26,813 nt of DNA from M3007 sp044350415 (lineage in GTDB: Bacteria > Bacteroidota > Bacteroidia > Chitinophagales > Saprospiraceae), in contig JBILHQ010000059.1 in NCBI GenBank assembly GCA_044350415.1, forward strand, positions 1-26,813, in the 5' to 3' direction. Positions within the stretch are counted from its first letter, which is position 1. The number at the start of each line of letters is the position of its first letter. The notes below the pieces were generated by a model, which did no database searches, was not told the origin of the DNA, and saw only the letters and a program-made list of their open reading frames with translations. A program made the translations under genes and the position numbers. This document shows positions 12,827 to 21,900 of this stretch, one piece after another.

Positions 12827-13423
12827 TTGCAAACCATATTCGATGGCCTTATCGACAGTTTCATTGCGGATAAAGTAGGTTTAGCCAACCATTTTTTAAG
12901 TATACCCCTCGCAGCACACCTGAAGGAAAATTTAATCGCCTTGTATACCGACCAGCAACTGCTTGCAGCGGGTATTGGCAATAATGCACTCCTCTCCCAC
13001 GACAAACTGATCAGGAGCGACAAGATCTACTGGCTTGACCGGGAGCATAACGATTTGCATGAAAATAGTTTTTTCGACTTGATGGACCGCTTTGTCAGTT
13101 ACCTGAACAGCACTTGTTTTACAGGGATAACCGGCTATGAATTTCATTACGCTTTGTACGAAAAAGGAAGTTTCTACAAAAAGCATTTTGACCAGTTTCG
13201 GAATAATAAAAGTCGGGCATATTCGATGATTATGTATTTGAATACCAACTGGCAGGATGCCGATGGCGGCGAATTGTGTATTTACCATAGTGGTCATTTA
13301 CAAACGATTACACCGCTCAATGGGAAATGTGTGTTTTTTAAAAGTAGTGAACTGGAACACGAAGTATTATTGACCCACCAACCGCGATTGAGTATTACCG
13401 GGTGGCTGAAGTGCGATCTTTGA
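12827..13423 (+). CDS. 2-oxoglutarate/Fe(II)-dependent oxygenase, prolyl-4-hydroxylase-like
   Basis: A 198-residue enzyme. The facial triad is visible: His120 and Asp122 in KKHFDQF and His178 in LEHEVL. Arg187 in RLSITGWL is the expected 2-oxoglutarate ligand, and GGEL (147-150) is the usual strand after the first histidine. Length and motif spacing fit the P4Hc/2OG-FeII_Oxy_3 group. It should hydroxylate a protein or small-molecule substrate using O2 and 2-oxoglutarate in the cytoplasm; the substrate is unknown. The start is uncertain: TTG at 12827 fits the N-terminal MQTIFDGLIDSF pattern, whereas the only good ribosome-binding site serves an ATG at 12763 in another frame. No signal peptide. 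A decayed gene abuts its 3' end. Confidence 0.85.
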   Translation: MQTIFDGLIDSFIADKVGLANHFLSIPLAAHLKENLIALYTDQQLLAAGIGNNALLSHDKLIRSDKIYWLDREHNDLHENSFFDLMDRFVSYLNSTCFTGITGYEFHYALYEKGSFYKKHFDQFRNNKSRAYSMIMYLNTNWQDADGGELCIYHSGHLQTITPLNGKCVFFKSSELEHEVLLTHQPRLSITGWLKCDL

Positions 13424-13427
13424 GACT

Positions 13428-14459
13428 ATTTTAGGCAGTCAGGCGCAGGAACTGCGACCGATCCTCTCCTTTTCCCGGACTGCTGAAAGTATCGTTTTCA
13501 GCGACGGGACTACCCAGGGAGAGATTGTTAGCATCGATTGCCAATGTGGCGCAAAATAAGGAAAATGTTCGCCAGGAACTTTTGCGCTGGTCGGATTATG
13601 GCGCAACAATCAGCGGAAGTTTAGACAGCGTTTTGGCACAGGTGGAAGGTAAATTGACCTATGACAAATATTTCCCGGCGATCAATGGTAGTCTGCGGAT
13701 ACTGGAACAGGGCATTCAGTTCCGCTAGTTATTTAATGCCGATACTATTGGCAGTCAATTAGGCAGGGATTGGATTAAACAGTTGTATTATTTTTAGTAT
13801 ATTATTTTTTGCGTGCACCAACGCAGTTATGTCAACGCGATCATTCAGGTAATATCAATTGTAGACTATTTTTGCAAAGACAATGTCCCCAAAAAAGATT
13901 TATTGAAATACGGCACTTTTATCGTCAGTGTAGCCGAAGCACAAAGTGCGGAAGTCGTGGAACAGGCCATCACTTTATTTGCGCTTCCCCCAGGGGGCTC
14001 TTCTCTCAAAAAGCAATCGCCTTTATCTATTTCGCTCAATGCCTATACGGGACTTAGTTACGGACGGGAGCGCCTCACCAATGTTTTTACCGTGAAACAG
14101 GATGCCAATGTTGGATCGGTGACAGCGCCTGTGGGCCTTGCATTCAATATGAGTATGAAAAAGGCGGGTTGTTTTACTTTATTTACTTCCGTTATAGACG
14201 TGGGGGCATTGATGGCTTATCGGTTCAATGACCCGAACAGCAATGATCTGCCTGAACTGAAGCAATATCGTAGCACCGGGCGTTTTTCTAATCTATGGTG
14301 CGCCATTTTATTTACCACTTTCAGTGGGTGCAGGCATACAGTCCGGCCCCAATTTGCGGAATATGAACGATCCGATTCAGACCACCCGCGCTATCAGGGG
14401 AATCATTTTCGCGAATGTGGATATTCCTATTACCTATTTTTACCATTGAGATTGGGCGC
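13428..14459 (+). pseudogene. Decayed gene for a Bacteroidota-type protein, C-terminal part only
   Basis: Successive frames join into one protein-like sequence. 13428-~13535 reads LGSQAQELRPILSFSRTAES then IVFSDGTTQGEIVS. A one-base shift leads into IANVAQNKENVRQELLRWSD and on to SLRILEQGIQFR. In-frame TAG stops at 13726 and 13795 interrupt the middle. From 13813 the frame gives DNVPKKDLLKYGTFIVSVAE... through LAFNMSMKKAGCFTLFTSVI and ends near PELK. After another shift at about 14262, NIVAPGVFLIYGAPFYLPLS leads to DIPITYFYH and TGA at 14457-14459. So there are at least two frameshifts and two nonsense codons, and the 5' end is missing, cut at the oxygenase. The sequence resembles large Bacteroidota proteins ending in a beta-rich domain of unknown function. 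Assembly error cannot explain all four lesions easily. Confidence 0.75.
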
Positions 14460-14483
14460 TGTCAAGCAATGGCCAGTCAATAA

Positions 14484-14520
14484 AAAAACTCCCCGAAAGG
14501 TCGATCTTCGGGGAGTTTTT
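14484..14520. terminator. Strong bidirectional rho-independent terminator
   Basis: AAAAACTCCCCGAA (14484-14497) pairs perfectly over 14 bp with TTCGGGGAGTTTTT (14507-14520) around a 9-base loop, giving a T-run on both strands. It lies between the decayed plus-strand gene and the minus-strand peroxidase, so it can end both transcripts. A small perfect 7-bp hairpin, TGACCTC-AGA-GAGGTCA, follows near 14542-14558. Confidence 0.9.
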
Positions 14521-14576
14521 GTTTAAGTACACGTTGCTTAATGACCTCAGAGAGGTCACAGGTTTGTGGCCCTGAA

Positions 14577-15914
14577 TTAATTACACCCTAGATCAATTTT
14601 TGACCGGAAGTCATTATTGGGGAAGCAATTGCCCGACATGACCTGTGAAGGGACATAGCGATCAATATTAGGATCGTACAAGCCATTTTTAATGAATTCC
14701 ACCAGATCCTCTTTCTCTTTTTGAGTCAGATTCAGCGGCTGGAACGACGATGAGATCTGAGATAATGGAACATTGGGATTTTCTGGTACCGCCCTGTCAA
14801 AGTAGTCCACTACTTCATCGAGGCTGACTTTGCTGGCACCGTGGAAGTAGAAACCAATATTTTTCAGGTTGTAAAGTTGCGGAATTTTAAATTTGTAATT
14901 GTCTTCAGGATTGCCCGTAAAGCCACCGCGCCCGCGGTTGCGTTTGTCATTTGGGCCGGTGCGGAATACCTGATAGCCTGATTCGTATAAATCGCGGACA
15001 CCAACACCGACATACCGCATATTATTCAGGGCAGGACCCTGGTGGCAGTTCGTACAATTAGCTTTACCAAAAAAGACGAGGGCACCGCGTTTTTGTTGTT
15101 TGGTCATGGCATCTTCATTGCCGTTCAGCCACAATTGAAAAGGCGCCTGGTTGGTTAATATAGTGCGGAAATAAGCCGCAATAGCAAAAGCAGCCGTCTT
15201 TAAAGTATAACGTTCGCTAACCGGGATATCGGGAAACGCTTTGTCAAAAAATGGTGTGTACCCTAAGGTGTCAGTAATGTTCTTATTGACCATCTGGCGG
15301 TGCACTTGTAATGCCCGGAGATTATTCGCTTCCAGACCTTCCAGTCCCAGAAAATTGATTTCGGTTAATGTATCAGCATGCCAGGCGGCTTCGGTACCCA
15401 CGTTGGTACCATAAGAACCGAATGACCCAGCCCAAAGCGCATTAGTCACGAACGCAAGGTTGTGCATTGTGAGCGGGCGGGCACCCTGGGCATCCACAGA
15501 ATCACCTGCATAAGCCGGGCTTATTTCACGGCCTTCCCCGTGGTCGCCAAAACCAAAAGCTCCGTCGGCAATACCCTGGAAACGACCAGGTGTAAAACCC
15601 ATGCTTGGGATGTGGCAGGACGAACAGGAATAAGTGCCTTTGAGGGCGCTGTTGTTGCCCGCAAGGCCAATACCTGTTTCGTAAAAAAGCATTTTACCCA
15701 AGGCTACTTTTTCTGCAGTGAGTAGATTTTTGGCATCCTGATTAGGGATTGCGCTTAAATCTGTGCCGCTGGGCATAATATAGTCTTCATAATTTCCTGA
15801 ACCAGAGGTAGCGCTGATGGCATCTTTTAACTCTTCATCAATACCAGAGATTAAGTTACTGTTGCATGCCCAAACAGACAGCGCAATCAGCATAAATGTA
15901 ATGAATTTTTTCAT
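14577..15914 (-). CDS. Di-heme cytochrome c peroxidase-family lipoprotein
   Basis: A 445-residue protein with a lipoprotein signal (FITFMLIALSVWAC, Cys17) and two c-type heme motifs, CSSCH at 97-101 and CTNCH at 287-291. This spacing is that of the bacterial di-heme peroxidase/MauG superfamily. Other family landmarks are KVALGKMLFYET (69-80) and KRGALVFFGKANC before the second heme. It would act in the periplasm or on the outer-membrane side, reducing hydrogen peroxide or oxidising a partner. It is divergent from a TonB-dependent receptor with a shared control region. In such pairs the peroxidase-like protein may modify or release a metal ligand; that role is inference. No T9SS tail. The ATG at 15914 gives the only sensible signal peptide. 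Confidence 0.9.
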   Translation of the reverse strand: MKKFITFMLIALSVWACNSNLISGIDEELKDAISATSGSGNYEDYIMPSGTDLSAIPNQDAKNLLTAEKVALGKMLFYETGIGLAGNNSALKGTYSCSSCHIPSMGFTPGRFQGIADGAFGFGDHGEGREISPAYAGDSVDAQGARPLTMHNLAFVTNALWAGSFGSYGTNVGTEAAWHADTLTEINFLGLEGLEANNLRALQVHRQMVNKNITDTLGYTPFFDKAFPDIPVSERYTLKTAAFAIAAYFRTILTNQAPFQLWLNGNEDAMTKQQKRGALVFFGKANCTNCHQGPALNNMRYVGVGVRDLYESGYQVFRTGPNDKRNRGRGGFTGNPEDNYKFKIPQLYNLKNIGFYFHGASKVSLDEVVDYFDRAVPENPNVPLSQISSSFQPLNLTQKEKEDLVEFIKNGLYDPNIDRYVPSQVMSGNCFPNNDFRSKIDLGCN

Positions 15915-16044
15915 AATAAATTAAAATAAAAGTATAGGTGTGATTTAGTTATTAGGGACTTTTTGCGGAGGGTGGCGATCCGGTCAGTCCCGCCAGCCGC
16001 AATAAGTCATAAAATGAAGTAATGTTGCCGATGAAATTTTGCTG

Positions 16045-16052
16045 CAAAAATA
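16045..16052 (-). promoter_or_regulatory. Candidate -7 box for the di-heme peroxidase
   Basis: On the minus strand this reads TATTTTTG, matching TAnnTTTG. It would give a ~125-nt leader. No good -33 TTTG is seen about 19 bases upstream, so support is the -7 match and position only. Confidence 0.3.
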
Positions 16053-16073
16053 GGTCCAGATTTCGTCGTATAA

Positions 16074-16199
16074 TGTTTTGACTTATTAAAAGATGCTTAA
16101 AATAGTAGTGTAACAGGTGAAAAACAAGATAATTTACAGGTTTTCAGGGCTGGACTTTATTTTGGGCTGTTTTAACTTATTAAAAAGTCCTTAAAATAG
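16074..16199. promoter_or_regulatory. Two 32-bp direct repeats in the peroxidase/TonB receptor control region
   Basis: Sites at 16074-16105 and 16168-16199 share TGTTTTRACTTATTAAAA followed, after a few variable bases, by CTTAAAATAG; about 27 of 32 positions agree. The left part of each is a near-palindrome, TTTTAA-CTTA-TTAAAA in the second copy. Their starts are 94 bp apart, about nine DNA turns, so a bound regulator could contact both from one face. The divergent arrangement suggests joint control of the peroxidase and the receptor. The regulator is not identifiable. Confidence 0.55.
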
Positions 16200-16361
16200 G
16201 AAAGCCTCCAGATCAAAATCGAGCTAATATCCGGATTTTTTTGCTAGAAAATTTGAACTTCAGCACTAATGCTCCTCATCTTAGCCAATGACTTTATTCC
16301 TTCCAACCCAAAAGAATTTGGAGGCGTACTACCTTTACGCTGTTTTTTTAAAGCATTGAAG

Positions 16362-18590
16362 ATGAAAAAAATATTGACCCTGTTGGTGGCGATTTGCAGT
16401 ACAGTTACCGGATTTTCTCAAAAAATGGATACAATTAAGGCGCATACGTTGCCCAATATAACAATATCTTCCTGGCGTGCGCCTTTTCAACCCGTTACAA
16501 AATTAGCGCCCGTCTATCAGACTTACCTGCTTGCCGGTAAAAACACAGCGGTGATTAACCTGGACCAAACACCCGCCAATATTGCGGAAAAAACAGTTCG
16601 CCAGGTATTTGCCAAAATTCCTGGTGCATTTGCCTACGATATGGATGGTTCCGGGAACCAGGTTAATTTGGCACTGCGGGGCCTCGATCCGCACAGAAGC
16701 TGGGAAATGAACGTCCGCCAGAACGGCATAATGACCAATTCCGATATATATGGATATCCTGCGAGCCACTACAGCCCGCCGATGGAAGCGATAGAACGGA
16801 TTGAATTGGTGCGGGGAACCGCTGCCTTGCAGTATGGGGCCGGATTTGGAGGAATGATTAATTACATTACCCGGCAGCCAGACAGCACGAGCGTATTTTC
16901 CTTTGAAAATCGAAGCGCGGCGGGATCCTTTGGTTTGTTGAGCACCTATAATGCTATTGGCGGCCACTCCGGGAAAGTAACCTGGAATGCTTATTACTCC
17001 CGAAGGTCGTCTGCTGGTTACCGCGACAACAGCCGTTCCGATTACAACGCCCAATTTGGTTCGGTTACGTGGCAGGTTACACCAAGCCTGAGTTTAAGAG
17101 GAGAAATGGGTCGGTCTGCTTATGTTTACCAGTTACCCGGGCCGCTCAACGATAGTATGTTCCATGTTGATCCACGCCAGTCGACCCGTAATCGTAATTA
17201 TTACAGCCCGGACATTACGATTCCATCACTTACCCTCAATTGGGCTGTCGGGCACCATACGCAATTCCAATGGATTGTTTCGCATGTTGGCGGATGGCGC
17301 AACAGTGTGATGTTTATTGGCGCTTCAGATAAAATAGATGCGATTAATCCCCAGACCGGGGAATACATTGCCCGGCAGGTCGACATCGACCATTTTAACA
17401 GCAGCACCTCCGAGGCCCGGCTTACGCATGCGTATAATGCAGGGAAAATGTCTTCGGTTTTTGCCACAGGAGTCCGGATGATCTCGAACGATCTGAACCG
17501 TCGGCAATTGGGCAAAGGCTCTACCGGTACAGATTATGATTTGACACTTAGCGACCCGAATTGGGGCCGTGATCTGCACTATAAAACGAGGAATATTGCG
17601 TTTTTTGCTGAGAATCTGTTGAATATTACCCCGTCGTTTTCGGTTTCACCAGGAATAAGGGTCGAATCTGGCAATACCCGAATGGATGGGGTGCTGCGGG
17701 TAGCCCCAACCGATGGGTTTCAAACGGATATTGCCCATGAATTTGTACTGTTTGGTGCGACCACACAATTCAAACCTTCTGATAAATGGCGGGTATTTGG
17801 TGGGTATTCACAAGCTTACCGACCAGTAGTGCTGGGTGAAATTATTCCAGCCAACAGTCTTGAAAAAATTGACCCCAACCTGAAAGATGCCCACGGGTAT
17901 AATGCGGAATTGGGCGTGGAAAGCAACCTTTTTGACCGGCGGCTGCAAGTAAATGCCACCCTTTTTCGGGTGGAGTACAATGGGCGCATTGGCAATCAGG
18001 CTCAGGAAGGTACCGATGGTCAAACGTATTTTCTTAAAACGAATATTGGTGACAGCCGCACAGACGGGATAGAGTGCTATGCAGAAGGTGCATTGGTGCG
18101 CACCGCCACTACTTATATTGCTCTGTTTACCGCTACGGCTTATATGGATGGTGCGTACAGAGCGGGACAATTGGCCATTGGCTCAAAAAATATCGATCTT
18201 AAAGGTAAAAAAGTGGAAAGTGTGCCGGCCTGGACCAGCAGAAACGGGTTGCAGGTGTCGTGGAAGCAATGGAATCTTATGGCACAGTATAGTTATGTTG
18301 ATAAAAGCTATGCTGACCCCATCAATACCGAAAAACCCAATCCAAATGGTACACGAGGGATTGTCCCGGCTTATGGAATATGGGATCTTCATCTGGGCTG
18401 TCGGATTAGTAGCAATCTTCGCTTTAACCTGTCCGTAAATAACCTCACCGATAAGCAGTATTTCACCAAACGACCATCGATATACCCGGGTCCGGGTGTA
18501 TGGTCAAGTGATGGCCGTGGAATTGTGGGGTCGGTAGTATGCAAGTTGGGCAGCTCGAAATTTCCCGGAACAACAGATCATGATAATTAG
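16362..18590 (+). CDS. TonB-dependent outer-membrane receptor, FecA-like
   Basis: 742 residues when started at the ATG at 16362, which yields the signal peptide MKKILTLLVAICSTVTGFSQ; an upstream in-frame ATG at 16269 would put 31 residues before it. The plug domain follows, with QVFAKIPGAFAYDMDGSGNQ, LALRGLDPHRSWEM, IERIELVRGTAALQYGAGFG and MINYITRQP, the usual order of TonB-receptor plugs and closest by eye to iron-dicitrate/FecA-type receptors. The rest is beta-barrel, with typical elements such as YSQAYRPVVLGEI, YNAELGVES and LRFNLSVNNLTDKQYFTKRP near the C-terminus. The last strand is followed by a short hydrophilic tail ending DHDN rather than a terminal aromatic. It imports a metal chelate using TonB energy. 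Divergent from the di-heme peroxidase and probably co-regulated. Confidence 0.9.
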   Translation: MKKILTLLVAICSTVTGFSQKMDTIKAHTLPNITISSWRAPFQPVTKLAPVYQTYLLAGKNTAVINLDQTPANIAEKTVRQVFAKIPGAFAYDMDGSGNQVNLALRGLDPHRSWEMNVRQNGIMTNSDIYGYPASHYSPPMEAIERIELVRGTAALQYGAGFGGMINYITRQPDSTSVFSFENRSAAGSFGLLSTYNAIGGHSGKVTWNAYYSRRSSAGYRDNSRSDYNAQFGSVTWQVTPSLSLRGEMGRSAYVYQLPGPLNDSMFHVDPRQSTRNRNYYSPDITIPSLTLNWAVGHHTQFQWIVSHVGGWRNSVMFIGASDKIDAINPQTGEYIARQVDIDHFNSSTSEARLTHAYNAGKMSSVFATGVRMISNDLNRRQLGKGSTGTDYDLTLSDPNWGRDLHYKTRNIAFFAENLLNITPSFSVSPGIRVESGNTRMDGVLRVAPTDGFQTDIAHEFVLFGATTQFKPSDKWRVFGGYSQAYRPVVLGEIIPANSLEKIDPNLKDAHGYNAELGVESNLFDRRLQVNATLFRVEYNGRIGNQAQEGTDGQTYFLKTNIGDSRTDGIECYAEGALVRTATTYIALFTATAYMDGAYRAGQLAIGSKNIDLKGKKVESVPAWTSRNGLQVSWKQWNLMAQYSYVDKSYADPINTEKPNPNGTRGIVPAYGIWDLHLGCRISSNLRFNLSVNNLTDKQYFTKRPSIYPGPGVWSSDGRGIVGSVVCKLGSSKFPGTTDHDN

Positions 18591-18909
18591 TGGATTCCCG
18601 GAAATAAAGAGATTACATTTTTAATAATTTGTTCTGTAGGTATTTATTGAAGAGAAAATACTACATTTGCCCTATCATCTTTTGCCTTTGAATTAAATGT
18701 TTTACTTTTTTAATCCCTAACTCAATTGTGTTGCTCGGGTGGTTCATGAGAAAGTTCAGAAATTTATTGGTTAATTTGAAGCGTACCTGTTATTCAATTG
18801 ATTGAAAAACAATTCTTTGGGTACTGATAAATTGGATGGTGCGCTATAAGGTGCACGTGGTTTTTTTATGGTAATCCTAAGCTGCATGTTCATTTTTTAT
18901 CTGTTCAGC
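18591..18909. other. Intergenic region before the giant adhesin gene
   Basis: AT-rich, no convincing gene. TACATTTG at 18662-18669 fits the -7 consensus TAnnTTTG but has no well-placed -33 box and would leave a 240-nt leader. No clear terminator for the TonB receptor is seen. Nothing like a Shine-Dalgarno precedes the ATG at 18910. Confidence 0.4.
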
Positions 18910-21900
18910 ATGAGGCTACTTCGACTAATTTTTACGGCGTTTGTATTTTTTTTCACGGTTTTCTTCCTTCACGCACAATGTCCGCCACCGGGTTTTCCAC
19001 AGCCTGGTAATTCCTGTGCGATGGCACCCATTCTATGTGCCAACCTCGACGGTTACTGTGCCACTATCAATAATACTAATAGCGTGCAGCCGTTTCCGGG
19101 ATGTCCATCTAATGTATTGAATAATGATGAATGGTTTGCTTTTTTTGCAGGATCAACCACTATCACGATGGTTGTTACCCCGTCTAACTGTTCGCCGGGA
19201 AATAATATGGGCCTTCAGGGCGGCATATATCAAGGTTGCGGAGGCCCAATTATGGACACCCAATGCGCCTGCACCACCAACCCATTTACGCTCACGGCGA
19301 ATAATTTTATTATTGGTCAAATTTACTGGATGGTATTGGATGGCTGTTCCGGAAATGTTTGTGATTATTCGATTGATGTAACCGTTGGCTCAACGGTAGG
19401 CGTACCACCAGCCAATCCTGGACCGATTACCGGCCCGGTAAATGTTTGTCAGGGGACCACCACAGGGTATTCCATTGCGCCGGTAGTCGGTGCCACTTCC
19501 TATGTATGGACCCTCAATCCGCCGATCGTACCGACTCCGGGAACGGGTAACAGCATCAATATCGCCTGGCCGGCGGGAAATACTACCGGTGCCCAATTGT
19601 GTGTTACGGCAAGTAATGCCTGCTATTCGAACCTTACGCCTTCCTGTACTACGATTGACATAATTCCGACGCCAACTGCTACGCTTTCCGGTTCTGGTTT
19701 TATGTGTGCAGGTGGTCCTCCAATGCCAGTAGCGTTATCGGTGGCGTTTACAGGGGAAGCACCGTGGAAGTTGATATACACTGTTAATGGTGTAGCCCAA
19801 CCTCCCATTACCACCAGCGACAATCCTTATGTATTATCGGTTTCAACGGCTGGCACGATCGGTTTGCAAAGTGTAACGACTGTTGCCGGCAACTGCCCGG
19901 GTACTGTTTCAGGCTCCGTAAATATTCAGAATATCGTGATTGCACCGACCACGACGGCAGTATCGGCCAATTGTGGTCTTCCAAATGGCAGTATTAACCT
20001 TACCCCTGTAGGAGGTACGGCTCCTTATACTTTTTTGTGGTCAAATGGAGCAACTACCGAAGATATAACGGGAATAGTGGGCGGTATGACCTACACCGCG
20101 ACAGTTACAGCGGCTAATGGTTGTACTGGTACAAGTGCCGTGAATGTGACCAATAATAATATTCCATTTACCGTCAGTGCCAATGTGACAGCCAATACTA
20201 CTTGTATTGGCGGAAATGGGGCCATTACGCTAACGGTTAATCCTGTTGGAACGTATACTTATGACTGGTCAAACAGCGCTACCACAGCAGGTCAAACCGG
20301 GTTGACTCCCGGGCCTTATCAGGTAACAGTAAGCGCTGGAGGCACCTGTACGCAGGTAGTTCCGCTTACTATTCCCGACCAACCCAATGCACCTGTCATT
20401 TCGACCACCACAATTCCATCTACCTGTGAATTGCTCAATGGCAGTATCAATGCAAGTGTATCGGGAGGGATTTCTCCGTATACTTATTTATGGTCGACAG
20501 GGGCTACCACTCAAAACTTAACAGGTGTGATGGGAGCAAGTTATAGCCTGACGGTAACCGGAGCCAATGGATGTACTACTGCTTCGACCGTTAATTTGAG
20601 CAATAACAATCCCCCCATTACGATTACTCCCACAGTTGTGGCGAATACGACCTGCAACGGAGGGAATGGCAGTATTTCATTGGGTATAGCACCACCGGGC
20701 TCTTACACCTATACTTGGGGAGGCGGCGAAACAACCGCTTCCTTAACCGGACTTATTCCCGGGCCTTATCAGGTAACGGTGAATGGCGGCGGTTCCTGTA
20801 CCCAAACCGCCACTATTAACGTCCCCGATAATCCGAATGCACCGGGTGTTACAGCCACGTCTTTCCCAACCACTTGTGAATTGAGTAATGGATCTGTTAA
20901 TATTTCTGTGTCAGGCGGCGTAACACCCTATATGTTCTTGTGGTCTTCCGGGGCTACTACACAAAATTTGACGATGATTGCTGCGGGTAGCTATGAGGTT
21001 ACGGTAACAGGAGCCAATGGCTGTACCCGAACGGCTAATGTGACAGTAAATAACAGCAATCCTCCCTTTACCATCACGCCCACCATAGTGGCAAATACCA
21101 TTTGTAATGGCGGTAACGGCAGTATTGCAATTACCGTTGCGCCACCTAATACTTATACCTATATTTGGTCAACAGGAGGAACTACGACCTCCATTACGGG
21201 CCTTATTCCCGGCTCTTATCAGGTGACGGTAAGTGCAGGGGGCGTCTGTACCGCAACTGGCGATTATACTATTCCAAATAATCCCAATACGCCTGTACTG
21301 ACTTATACCACCGTTCCCAGTACCTGTGACCTGAGCAATGGATCCATTAACCTGTCCGTGAGTGGTGGGGTAACCCCATATTCCTTTTTGTGGTCGACGG
21401 GTGCCACTTCGCAGAATATTACGGCTCTACAGGCAGGCGGTTATGATGTGACTGTCACCGGAGCAAATGGCTGTACCAGTGCAACGTCCGTGACGTTGGG
21501 GAATGTCAATCCCAATTTTAATGTCAGTACCAATATTGTTGCCAATACGAATTGCAATGGAACAGGGAATGGAGCGGTGTCTCTCACCGTTACGCCACCT
21601 CCAGGCCCATACAGCTATATTTGGTTCAATGGCGCTACTACCAATGGATTGTCCGGGTTGTTACCGGGTTCTTATGCGGTAACCGTAAGTGCTGGTGGTT
21701 CCTGCACAAAAACACTGGATATAACCATTCCCGACAATCCCAATCCGCCGGTACTAACTTTTGCCGTTACATCTGCAACCTGTGGCCTCAGCAATGGAGC
21801 GGTCAATTTGAGTGTTTCAGGCGGCGTAACGCCTTATACTTATATTTGGTCTTCGGGACAAACCTCCCAGGATATTTCCGGCGTCGCACCAAATGATTAT

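Noticed and set aside
16503..17054. 183-codon minus-strand frame inside the TonB receptor
   Set aside because: Antisense to the plug and barrel coding sequence; a shadow of a well-supported gene.
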